Part shown: positions 1 through 8,702 of the stretch, in pieces
Numbering within the stretch: the first letter of the stretch is position 1
Layout: the number at the start of each line of letters is the position of its first letter
Source: Haliclystus octoradiatus
Lineage: Eukaryota > Cnidaria > Staurozoa > Stauromedusae > Haliclystidae
NCBI GenBank assembly: GCA_916610825.1
Contig: OU744447.1
Location: forward strand, 6,517,402 to 6,581,401
Length of the DNA: 64,000 bases
Reading direction: 5' to 3'
The notes under the pieces: generated by a model
The model's database searches: none
What the model was told of the DNA's origin: nothing
The model's input: the letters and a program-made list of their open reading frames with translations, nothing else
Position numbers and translations under genes: made by a program

Positions 1-375
1 GTTCAGATCTGTTCCAAATAGATTCACGAATACCAACCTCCATCCCGCCTGAGAACCCTTGTCAATTTTTCATACATTCACTTTTGTGACTTAAGTGACC
101 AGAAATAATATTCTAGAGTATCCTCACTTAGTTCAGCTGCAGTGACAATGCCTTGATTTTAGCATCAAAATTTTGATGCTAGAAAATAGACTAATACACC
201 GGAAAATACAATAATTCAAACCAAGGTTTAAGGTTTTTAAACTTGATTTTATGTTTTATGTTAATGTTTATTTAGTCAGAATTGAGAACGAATTTGTTGA
301 GCATAAAATAACTTTTAAATTACGATGAGATGAGTCTATCAAAATATGTAAAAATCAAAGACGGAGAAAGCCTTT

Positions 376-700
376 TCATTCTATCCTCTCTTTTGCAGCC
401 ATTTTGTTTTGAAACATATTATTTTTTTGTTCACTAGCATCAAGAAGGGATTTAAATAGCACGTTAAAGTCCAATTCAGTCTTGAATTTCTCCATCTGAA
501 TCGCTGCTGCTGCTACTGTCGTCGTCAGAAATCTTAATGGCAAATCCCGCTGCATTCTTTGACTGCAACCTCCTCTTCTGCCATGTTGCGTCAAATGGGA
601 CGGTTATGTCTAAGTTGCCATTTAAATTTAGGGTACTACCTGCTTTAAGGTTTGCCTCCTTTACTTTTGCTCAACTTTCTGTAATACACTATGAGATTCA
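376..700 (-). pseudogene. Mutator-like (MULE) transposase fragment, copy 1
   Basis: One minus-strand frame reads a fragment containing VPFDATWQKRR, close to the FDGTWQKRG signature of Mutator-like transposases of animals (PF20700-type); the Asp is probably the first catalytic acid. The frame then enters an acidic Ser/Asp stretch and stops near 476. A second frame nearby reads LDFNVLFKSLLDAS, the segment that precedes the DGDSS motif in copy 2, so the coding sequence is broken by frameshift. It is a short relic with no complete domain. The family assignment is by motif only. Confidence 0.55.
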
Positions 701-785
701 ACAATGAACAATATAGGTTATCCGTTATATATATAGGATTTAATTGTATTGTTGTCGTTTTTACCTTTGATTTTGGGTACGAATT

Positions 786-875
786 CTTAGACTCGATGTA
801 TAAGTCGACGTCTTGATTTTAGCTTCAAATTTTTGAGGCTAAAAAATCGACCTATACACCAGAAGATACAGTAAT
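786..875. repeat. Imperfect hairpin next to MULE copy 2
   Basis: A segment with the motif GTATAAGTCGA is followed about 40 bp later by its imperfect inverse. The same arrangement occurs at 2017-2081, and degenerate parts occur near 150-205. It recurs with each transposase fragment, so it is probably part of the repeated element. Confidence 0.4.
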
Positions 876-1009
876 TCAAACCAAGGTTTAAGGTTTTTAA
901 ACTTGATTTTATGTTTATGTTAATGTTTATTTGGTCAGAATTGAGAACAAATTAGTTCAGCATAAAATAACTCAAGTTACGATGAGATGAGTCTACCAAC
1001 ATATATCAA

Positions 1010-1450
1010 AATGAAAGATGGAGAATGCCTTTTCACTCTATCCTCTCTTTTGCAGCCATTTTGTTTTGAAACATATTTTTTTTTCCTTATATTTTCTCCA
1101 ACTTCTTTTAGGACATAACCTTTTAATAACATAGAAATGTCTTCATATACCTTGGCTGAAGTTAAGGCAGTGCCTTGAGATGAATCACCATCATCAAGAA
1201 GGGATTTAAATAGCACCTTAAAGTCCAAATCAGCCTTAAATTTCTCCATGTGAATCGCTGCTGTTGCTACTGTCGTCGTCAGAAATCTTAATGGCAAATC
1301 CCGCTCCATTCTTTGACTAGAATCTCCTCTTCTGCCATATGGTGTCAAATGGGACGGTTATGTCTAAGTTGCCATTTAAATTTAGGGTACTACCTGCTTT
1401 AAGGTTTGCCTCCTTTACTTTTGCCCAACTTTCTTTAATACACTATGAGG
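1010..1450 (-). pseudogene. Mutator-like (MULE) transposase fragment, copy 2
   Basis: This is the longest of the three copies. Minus-strand frames read KESWAKVKEANLKAG, then VPFDTIWQKRR (first catalytic Asp region), an acidic tract, and in another frame LLDDGDSSQGTALTSAKVY. DGDSS is the second conserved acidic motif of PF20700-type MULE transposases. Both motifs are in the expected order but in different frames, so the gene is broken. About 120 residues of the second frame stay open through a Lys-rich end (GENIRKKKYVSKQNGC). Non-autonomous MULE-like insertions elsewhere in the window (28804-29787) fit a genome that once had MULE activity. Confidence 0.55.
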
Positions 1451-1548
1451 TTCAACAGGAAACGCTCATTTATGTCTACAGGGAGGGAGGTATAGTATTT
1501 AAAATAAATAATGGCTGCCAAACGAAACTAGAAGCTTGAAGCTATCGA

Positions 1549-2010
1549 ATGATACTAAATGTAACAACCATTGCATTTATATTATTATCTCTGCAGTCTG
1601 AGGTATGCCTTACACACAAAGCAAAATCATTTTACCTAAACCTTATCAGATATCCCAGTGAGTTCAAATGTTTACATACCTTTCAATGCTTGATATTTCC
1701 TCTGTAAAATAGCCAAGCTGGTCCAATTTGCAACTCATTTTCCTTGGAGAGGATTTTCAACTATTTCATACCTATTCCTCCACTTTCCTGCTCTAACATA
1801 TCATTTGCCTCTTTCTTTCTTCTTTGTAGGGTTATTTTGCTTATGAGAAAATGAAACTGAACGAACAAAATGAACAATATAGGTTGTCCGTTATATATAG
1901 GATTTAATTGTAATGTTGTCGTTTTTGCCTTTGAATTTGGGTAGAAATTTTTAGACTCGGTGTGTGTGTGTAATTTTATTTTGATTCGGTTGTCTATATG
2001 AGCAAATTGC
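1549..2010. other. Intergenic repeat debris
   Basis: No supported gene. The stretch 1880-1975 repeats sequence seen near 705-790 (a motif reading ATAGGTTRTCCGTTATATA), so this is again part of the MULE-associated repeat. Confidence 0.4.
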
Positions 2011-2016
2011 CAAATT

Positions 2017-2081
2017 GGTGTATAAGTCAACCCCTTTATTTTATCTTCAAAATTTTAGGCTAGAAAATCGACTTATACACC
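2017..2081. repeat. 12-bp-arm inverted repeat of MULE-associated family
   Basis: Arms GGTGTATAAGTC (2017-2028) and its exact inverse (2070-2081) flank a 41-bp AT-rich centre. It lies 3' of copy 3 of the transposase fragments. Confidence 0.5.
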
Positions 2082-2214
2082 GGAAAATACAGTAGTTCAA
2101 GCCAAGGTTTAAGGTTTTTGAACTTGATTTTATGTTTATGTTAATGTTTATTTAGTCAGAATTTGCAAAAAAATTAGTTCATCATAAAATAACTCAAGTT
2201 ACGATGAGATGAGT

Positions 2215-2389
2215 CTACCAACAAATATCAAAATGAAAGATGGAGAATGCCTTTTCACTCTATCCTCTCTTTTGCAGCCATTTTGTTTTGAGACATATTA
2301 TTTTTTTCTTATATTTTCTCTAACTTCTTTTAGAACATAGCCTTTTAATAACATAGAAATGTGTTCATTTACCTTGGCTGAAGCGGAAT
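2215..2389 (-). pseudogene. Mutator-like transposase fragment, copy 3 (truncated)
   Basis: Only the end of the copy-2 coding segment remains (KVNEHISMLLKGY through the Lys-rich tail). It is fused at about 2390 to the unrelated FQHPISN repeat family described next, so the junction marks an insertion or recombination breakpoint. Confidence 0.5.
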
Positions 2390-3960
2390 TTAATGATGTA
2401 TGAATGCATAATTCTGTGATCCATAACTTGGATATTTCTGGATGAACATAATGATAGAAAATTCATAGGCTCTGTAGGGCTAGACGTTTCACCAGGATGG
2501 ACAGGACACAGGTACTTTATTGCCTTGAAGTGGTCAGTAGGGTTGATGTCACAACTTAGGGATTGTGTTGCCAAGTCCAACCTTAATAATATTTGAAGAA
2601 GTTCTTTGGTATATATTGTAGGTCTTTCTCGTTCAGAATACACGTTGGAAATTGGATGTTGAAACACTCAACATCGCGTATTCCCGTCCTTGTCAATCAA
2701 TTTTTACACTTTTCCTTTGCAATGATTATATCCCAGTAAATATTATCTAGTGCCAAAGTATTCTTGTCTGGAGTAAAAATCATACCAGCTAAATAAGTTG
2801 TACTGCATCGTGGCCGCTCTGTCTCTAAACCTGCCTTGAAAAATTATAGTTTACTAATGGAGATTCTTGACTCTGTTGTACTTGTTACTATTATAGTGGT
2901 ATTATTACAATATTTTCGTTTGAACATTTATCTCATCCGAGATTCAGAACTTGTTGATAACAGAAAATTACAAACACAGAACAGAGACAAAAAGAAAAGA
3001 TTGAATGGATCATTTTGGTACATTTATTACTGTTAGAATTACTCAAGTAATATATCTTCCTTTTGAGGCTGCGGGGGCAGTGGATCCACTCCAAAGAAAG
3101 GCAAGGGTTGTGGTGATGGTGATGGCGGAGGCAATCCCTGTCTAGGGGGGGTAAGGAGATTGGACATTGCTTCATCTCCCTTTTTACCTTGACGAAGTTT
3201 GTTCTTTGACTAAGAAAAAAAAAATATATATCTATATATGGAAGTTGGTTGATTGGCTTCAGTAACAGAGGATACATTGGTGTGGTTGCCGGTGCATGGG
3301 CTCTGCAAATGGATACCTTAAAAAGAAAGAAAATTGAAAAGCATTCTTTAAATAAATTTGTGCACTTGTTTTGAATAACAGTAGTCTGGCAAAATTTGTC
3401 TAGACTTGTTTTGAAAGGCAGTAATCTGTTGAAAATAATTAAGGTGTTTGTTTTAATTTGAATTTCATGAGTTTGGTTGAAAATGCTATGTATGGTTACC
3501 TGTCCTGGGATGTGTTGTCTTCATTGTGGTAGATGCAATCTTTTGGAAATAGCAGTCAACTGGCCATTGTCATCATGCGCAGATGCTGAAGATTGTGTAT
3601 TATACTTTTTAATGAAATATCTTATGTCTTTTGGCAGTGTATAGACATTTACAAAATCAACAATCGATTGCATGAAATCGAGATCTAGGATATACTAAAG
3701 ATCTCCAGTCAAACAGATTTCTCTTTGAAGTGATTGATGCTGGGATTCAGTAAATTTCCTGTGCAAAATAATGAATGTTACTAAAAGATGTATAAATAAA
3801 GTAAATTAGATGTTGTGATAATGTTGTTAGTACAGTTACGTAAATGTTTCACTGCTTACCTGTGAGTTTGAATCTTTTTGTGGTATAATGTTCTTAGCTG
3901 AGCATTGATTTGGGACTAGCCTTTACGTATAGAGATGGTTACGGAACGCATATTCTGTCG
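2390..3960 (-). pseudogene. Unrecognised spliced repeat-borne gene(s), copy A
   Basis: Reading the minus strand from 3960 down, coding-like exons with GT-AG borders appear. They are about 3960-3862 (frame of MRSVTIS..RK; stop inside), 3757-3502 (KFTESQHQSLQREICL, then LDLDFMQSIVDF, with internal stops), 3305-3043 (Gly/Lys-rich SKNKLRQGKKGDEAM then a Pro-rich tail ending DILLE-stop), and 2832-2390 (AGLETERPRC, MIFTPDKNTLALDNIYW, a 1-nt deletion near 2698, then FQHPISNVYSERER and LCPVHPGETS). An AATAAA lies just after the DILLE stop, so two adjacent genes are possible. Copy B (9352-10250 plus 4829-5536) is the same set. I do not recognise the protein; its repetition and link to BEL-like fragments suggest a transposon or a duplicated host locus. 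Confidence 0.45.
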
Positions 3961-4186
3961 CTCTCCCCTCGCTACTTCAAATATATTGTTTGTAGTTAAA
4001 TATTCTTTCTTTCTTTATAGTTGTATAGTATTTATTCTATAGTTACTTTGTCTTCCTTGTTTGTTTTTTCTTCTGTATCTTTTATTTTCAATCTTGCAAT
4101 GTCTACTGCATTTCTTCTTAGTCTTTCTTCTGTTGTTTGATATTTTGAATCATCTAAACTAAATCATCTTCTGAATACATCGCTGC
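3960..4186 (-). pseudogene. BEL/Pao-like integrase C-terminal tail, copy 1
   Basis: Near-identical to the end of the fragment at 11900-12250. The minus strand encodes the acidic/Arg-rich terminal peptide (ERLRRNAVDIARLKI then EEKTNKED-stop) plus 3' sequence. It is only the tail, joined directly to a further FQHPISN copy at about 4187. Confidence 0.4.
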
Positions 4187-4620
4187 AATGTTTAAAATGA
4201 CGTATGAATGCATAATTCTGTGATCCATAACTTGGATATTACTGGTTGAACATAATGATAGGAAATTCATAGGCTCTCAAGGGCTGAACGTTTCACCAAG
4301 ATGGGCAGGACACAGGTACTTGATTGCCTTGAAGTGGTCAGTAGGGTTGATGTCACAACTTAGGGATTGTGTTGCCAAGTCCAACCTTAATAATATTTGA
4401 AGAAGTTCTTTGGTGTATATTGTAGGTCTTTCTCGTTCAGAATACACGTTGGAAATTGGATGTTGAAACACCCAACATTGCGTATTCCCGTCCTTGTCAA
4501 TCAATTTTTTACAACTGCTACCAGCTGTAAATAAATAATTGCATAAATGAAAATGAAGTTATTTGTAATACGTTGTCTCACTGATTGAACATGGGGTTAA
4601 AATTATAAGATCACTGCACA
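4187..4620 (-). pseudogene. FQHPISN-family exon, short copy
   Basis: The minus strand reads KLIDKDGNTQCW, FQHPISNVYSERER, LLRLDLATQSLSCDINP and LCPAHLGETFSP. The flank (4505-4620) matches the flank of the copy at 10367-10790 rather than copy A, so these two are a separate subfamily. The exon ends with a stop shortly after the ETFSP motif. Confidence 0.45.
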
Positions 4621-4639
4621 TACTCAATGGATCATTTTG

Positions 4640-4850
4640 ATACATTTATTACAGTTAGAATTACTCAATTAATATATCTTCTTCTTTACGCTGTGGGGCA
4701 GTGGATCCGCTCCAAAGGGGGCAAGGGTTATGGTGGTGGTGATGGCGGCAGCAACCCTTTAATCTTGTTGTGGTATAAAGTTCTTGGTTGAGCATTGATT
4801 TTGGACCGGCCTTTACGTCTAGAGATGGTTACGGAACGCATATATCATTT
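4640..4850 (-). pseudogene. Diverged Pro-rich tail and MRSVTIS exons
   Basis: The minus strand reads MRSVTISRRKGRSKINAQPR (4840-4770) with no internal stop, unlike copies A and B, then continues directly into a shortened Pro-rich tail. The intervening exons are missing, so this looks like an internally deleted copy. Confidence 0.35.
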
Positions 4851-5536
4851 ACACCGCTGCAATGTTTAATGACGTATGAATGCATAATTCTGTGATCTAT
4901 AACTTGGATATTTCTGGATGAACATAATGATAGAAAATTCAAAGGCTCTGTAGGGCTAGACGTTTCACCAGGATGGAAAGGACACAGGTACTTTATTGTC
5001 TTGAAGTGGTCAGTAGGGTTGATGTCACAACTTAGGGATTGTGTTGCCAAGTCCAACCTTAATAATATTTGAAGAAGTTCTTTGGTGTATATTGTAGGTC
5101 TTTCTCGTTCAGAATACACGTTGGAAATTGGATGTTGAAACACTCAACATTGTGTATTCCCGTCCTTGTCAATCAATTTTACATCTTTTCCTTTGCAATG
5201 ATTATATCCCAGTAAATATTATCTAGTGCCAAAGTATTCTTGTCTGGAGTAAAAATCATACCAGCTAAATATGTTGTACTGCATCGTGGCCGCTCTGTCT
5301 CTAAACCTGCCTTGAAAGATTATAGTTTACTGATGGAGATTCTTGACTCTGTTGTACTTGTTACTATTATAGTGGTATTATTACAATATTTTCGTTTGAA
5401 CATTTATCTCATCCGAGATTCAGAACTTGTTGATAACAGAAAATTACAAACACAGAACAGAGGCAAAAAGAAAAGATTGAATGGATCATTTTGGTACATT
5501 TATTACTGTTAGAATTACTCAAGTAATATATCTTCC
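4851..5536 (-). pseudogene. Unrecognised repeat-borne gene, copy B 3' half
   Basis: Parallel to 2387-3060 of copy A, with the same FQHPISNVYSERER exon and upstream AGLETERPRC exon. It is intact in order but ends abruptly at 5536, where copy A continues (3060/3061). Its 5' half resumes at 9352 after the viral/LINE insertion. This defines the insertion site to within a base or two. Confidence 0.55.
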
Positions 5537-6192
5537 ATAAGAACTCTCCTCAAGTTAAGCAAGCTGTTATAGGAAGTGGAGAATTGGCATCTTATTTTGT
5601 CGACCAGAGTCACGTGCCTAAGATGATGACTAGAAACTTCCTTCATATTAAAACGTTTCATATTGGTGACAGAGTTTACGAGAGGCTAGATTCTATGAGT
5701 CCGTCATGTGGAGATTTTAGAATCTATGTTGGCGGAAAAGTTGAGAAAGATCGTCGTACCAAAGTCATTAGAGACAAGGTGCTGAATCCTTCTACGAAGC
5801 AACTTCCAGCAAGCCAAACAAATTTCGCTGATGTATTTGAAGAGATCAACGTATCAGATGACGGAACTACGTACAGGATGCCATGGGTTAACAAAAAGAT
5901 TAACCCACCGATGTTGATTTCGTCACAAAGTCCGATTTCCTCTAATGGAATCCAACAGACTCTTACTCAATTTCATTTTGAGATAATTTATTCTGTCACG
6001 TTTATTATGAAAGACATATCGCCATTAGGAGATAGAGCATTTAATGATCCAATTGGCCTATTTGAGAAAAATCATTGTGGTTTCACACATAGCAGAGACA
6101 GTGGTCAAGGATCTCAACACACATCAAGACCATACGTTCAAGATTCTACGGTTTTACATCCGTATTATTTCATAGATATGGTATCATCATAA
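5537..6192 (+). pseudogene. Viral structural protein (VP-like), C-terminal part
   Basis: The frame is open from the host junction at about 5539 to the stop at 6190-6192 (about 217 residues). There is no in-frame ATG near the junction, so this is the 3' end of a gene cut off by the integration breakpoint. It has no recognisable enzyme motif. It is rich in Ser, Asn and aromatic residues with beta-type composition and ends in YYFIDMVSS. Its stop lies 4 bp from the stop of the opposing NS1 gene, as expected for the convergent 3' ends of ambisense parvo-like genomes. The VP assignment rests on position and on the matching 5' piece at 8249, not on sequence similarity that I can confirm. Confidence 0.55.
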
Positions 6193-6196
6193 ATTA

Positions 6197-7654
6197 CTAT
6201 TCTAACAATGAGGTTAAATAATCATTATCTACAACTGTATCGTTGTTAAATATTTTATTACCATATGTATCATTAGCAGTATTTACCATATAGCACCATA
6301 TTTTTTGTAGCGATTTTTTATCATTAAAGTCAATTAATGTAGTTAAATGGTTGATTGATGTGGTCGTTGATATCTTCTTGTTCATTTCTAACCATAAACA
6401 TCGCGCCTTCACTGCTGCTGTATGAGTTGACACGTATGCAGTTGGCGATTGATTACATGATACTAGTACAGGTTTCCTTGTTACACGTGATTTGTTTTTA
6501 AATTTCACATCACTAACACAACTTGGTGAACCCTCGCACAACAATTTGAAGTGTTCCACTGTAATTTCGTTCAACATTAACTCTTCTCCAATATATAACC
6601 CTTTCCCAGGGAGATCATCAAACCAAAACGTACCAGCTTTATCGGACGTGCTCTTAAAGAACCCGGTCTCGTGATGTTCATAAAAACGTGATAGTAACTT
6701 TATAATAGCTGACTTGCCACTGTCAGGACATCCTTCAAACAAAACACAGTTGATCTTTGAATGATCTTCCTTAAGGATCTTATGAATTTTCCAGCATAAT
6801 AACTTCCAATCACTGATGTCATTAGCCTCTGCTATATATTTCATTAATTCGATATACACAGTGATAGTTGCTTTGATTGACTCACTTTCATTTAATACGT
6901 CTTTGTCTTGTATTGACTTGCTTGATAATAAAAATCTCTCGTAATACGTTACATTCGATGTTCGACTTCTGATAATGTCGAGTGCCAATCGCTTATATTT
7001 ATCCCAGCACGCTGCGTAACGCGTCATCAGGTTTGTAATATCTTTTTCTTCCGTTTTATGTAATAAGGTGACTTCGTCAACGATTTCGTGTTGTATGAAT
7101 GCATCTAATATCTGCTTACATGGACCGTCTTTCTTCTGTTTCGGCTCTTCACTAAATTGACAATCGTCAAATCTTGCCAGTTTCATATCTGGTTCATCTT
7201 CAACTTGGTTATCACCATCGACAATGTCTCTGATATATCTTTTACCGATTTTTAATGCTGACTTGCAGATACATTTGAGCAATGGAAATGCGCATTCCTT
7301 GCAGAATGTATGTACCAATGTGTCCAGAATACCATCTTGCTCATCAGATGTGTTCAGATCGTCCTCATCGTCTGAGATTAATATAACTTCTGGTGTGATA
7401 CATTGTTCTTCGTAATCAGGATCAGGTCGATTGATTGTCGCAACTCTGTCCCATACTTCTTCTGCGGACATATCTGATGACATTCTGGAGGTAAGTGGTA
7501 GTGCTAACAACGTGGCATCTGAAATATTGTCTGCAAACAGAACATCGTTGAGTATAGAGTTTGCATTGGTACTCTCTTCCACAACTACGACAGTCTCGTG
7601 CGCAATACCGCTTGTAGTTGCGACACATCGAGGGTCTGATCCTGCGCATGCCAT
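6197..7654 (-). CDS. NS1-like superfamily 3 helicase of endogenous virus
   Basis: A 485-residue uninterrupted frame. It contains Walker A GCPDSGKS (about residues 309-316), Walker B-type GLYIGEELM (about 350) and motif C PVLVSCN (about 396), in SF3 order. SF3 proteins form hexameric helicases that unwind small DNA virus genomes in the nucleus; NS1 of parvo-, denso- and bidnaviruses is the closest architectural match. The N-terminal third is acidic with a Cys cluster (FCKECAFPLLKCIC, about residues 117-130). No HUH nickase domain is obvious in this frame; a possible HxH motif lies in the overlapping upstream frame. The ATG has a purine at -3 and G at +4. An intact frame in an otherwise decayed region suggests a young insertion or retained use. 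Confidence 0.8.
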   Translation of the reverse strand: MACAGSDPRCVATTSGIAHETVVVVEESTNANSILNDVLFADNISDATLLALPLTSRMSSDMSAEEVWDRVATINRPDPDYEEQCITPEVILISDDEDDLNTSDEQDGILDTLVHTFCKECAFPLLKCICKSALKIGKRYIRDIVDGDNQVEDEPDMKLARFDDCQFSEEPKQKKDGPCKQILDAFIQHEIVDEVTLLHKTEEKDITNLMTRYAACWDKYKRLALDIIRSRTSNVTYYERFLLSSKSIQDKDVLNESESIKATITVYIELMKYIAEANDISDWKLLCWKIHKILKEDHSKINCVLFEGCPDSGKSAIIKLLSRFYEHHETGFFKSTSDKAGTFWFDDLPGKGLYIGEELMLNEITVEHFKLLCEGSPSCVSDVKFKNKSRVTRKPVLVSCNQSPTAYVSTHTAAVKARCLWLEMNKKISTTTSINHLTTLIDFNDKKSLQKIWCYMVNTANDTYGNKIFNNDTVVDNDYLTSLLE

Positions 7655-7847
7655 TTCTTAAATCTCCAGCAACTTTTACAACGAAGTGATAATGATCCAA
7701 ATGATCAGCGAATTCTTCTACAGAAACGAATTGTAAAGCTCCGTTATTCCACGTGAATAATAATCGGAGCAGTTGAATTGTTGAATGGTTCTGCAGAAAA
7801 CTTTCCGTCTTTGATGTCTTGCTAGTTATGATGTGAAGCACAAACAT
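7422..7847 (-). CDS. Upstream overlapping viral frame with possible HxH motif
   Basis: This 141-residue frame starts 193 bp upstream of the NS1 ATG and overlaps its 5' end in another register. The non-overlapping first 65 residues look protein-like and include DHYHFVVKV, which could be the His-hydrophobe-His of a HUH nickase. The overlapping Arg/Cys-rich part is probably a shadow of NS1. It could be an upstream exon or a frameshifted N-terminus of NS1, or a separate NS ORF as densoviruses have. The ATG context is weak. I cannot decide between these. Confidence 0.35.
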   Translation of the reverse strand: MFVLHIITSKTSKTESFLQNHSTIQLLRLLFTWNNGALQFVSVEEFADHLDHYHFVVKVAGDLRNGMRRIRPSMCRNYKRYCARDCRSCGREYQCKLYTQRCSVCRQYFRCHVVSTTTYLQNVIRYVRRRSMGQSCDNQST

Positions 7848-7885
7848 GACTGACGAGATTTCATTGCACGTCTCCTAATATGCTA

Positions 7886-8035
7886 CATTTTGATTGACAG
7901 ATAAGTCACGTGGGGACGCTGTCAAACCTGTTTTTAACAAAAGACGCGGTCAGATTGGCATTTTGATTGACATATAAGTCACGTGGGGACGCTGTCAAAC
8001 CTGTTTTACACTAACAAAAGACGCGGTCAGACTGG
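7886..8035. repeat. Two tandem 73/77-bp direct repeats upstream of viral genes
   Basis: Units 7886-7958 and 7959-8035 are adjacent and nearly identical, differing mainly by a 4-base gain. Each carries TCACGTGG (E-box-like) and GACGCGGTCAG. They lie between the 5' ends of NS1 and VP, next to the hairpin. This is the position expected for promoter or replication-protein binding repeats, but function is inferred from position only. Confidence 0.75.
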
Positions 8036-8055
8036 TATTTACCTGTTCAGTGACC

Positions 8056-8233
8056 TTCACTCTATTGTTGGATACTTATAACTGAGATGTAACTATCTGG
8101 GAAACAAAAAATCTACGGAAATGACCCGAGGGGATTAGGGTTAAGGGGGTGAAAGGTCAAAAGGTCGGTTAGGGTTAAACAAGGTTTCCCAGATAGTTAC
8201 ATCTCAGTTATAAGTATCTAACAATAGAGTGAA
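8056..8233. repeat. Viral terminal-type hairpin, 50-bp arms
   Basis: Left arm 8056-8105 and right arm 8184-8233 pair at 49 of 50 positions around a 78-bp loop. The loop is G-rich on the plus strand and contains TTAGGGTTA twice (8135 and 8169), like the animal telomere repeat. Parvoviral ends are hairpins; here one hairpin sits between the NS1 and VP 5' ends, so it would be a fused terminal repeat or the origin of a circular genome. Confidence 0.85.
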
Positions 8234-8248
8234 TGTATCATTTCGACG

Positions 8249-8702
8249 ATGGCTTTGAGACAGATCGGACGCGATACTGCCGTTGGTGCTGGCAGTGTGT
8301 TAGCAAGAAGATATCACGATAGTGAAGCAGCTTCTATTGCTGGTGGAGCTGCTGGTGGACAACTATATGACTATGGAGAGCAAGCTGCCGGTGCAGTCTA
8401 TAATTCAGTTACTGGTATGTACACACCTGGTTATACGCCTAAACGGCCACGCATGGAGGGTCCTTCTAATATCATGCCACAAGAGGATGCAGCTGGCGCT
8501 ATGGATTCTGTCGACGGAAGCTCTGTTATGGGATTAGGCGGAGGTGGAGCCGCTGCAGGAGCGAATAATTTAAACGGGAATATGTCGTTATATACCGGAC
8601 ATTCTATGAAGAACGCACGGAGTCATACTCAATTGTTTAAATATGAAGGTGTGATGAACGTTCCTACTCATAAAACATCAGAAGATACACAATATACAGC
8701 AG
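8249..8702 (+). pseudogene. Viral structural protein (VP-like), N-terminal part
   Basis: An ATG with A at -3 and G at +4, 15 bp after the hairpin, opens a frame of about 150 residues. Features: Ala/Gly-rich start, a basic nuclear-localisation-like PKRPRM (residues 64-69), and a Gly-rich run GLGGGGAAAGAN (about 95-106), as many densovirus/parvovirus capsid N-termini have. The viral part ends near 8700, where a LINE fragment continues in frame by chance, giving a 303-residue chimeric frame to 9160. The matching C-terminal piece is at 5537-6192. I cannot tell whether internal VP sequence is missing. Confidence 0.6.

Noticed and set aside
2836..3036. Hydrophobic plus-strand frame (also at 5240-5512)
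   Set aside because: Antisense to conserved minus-strand exons and their 3' region; conservation is explained by the repeat copies.
7431..7661. Plus-strand frame opposite NS1
   Set aside because: Shadow of the NS1 N-terminal coding sequence.
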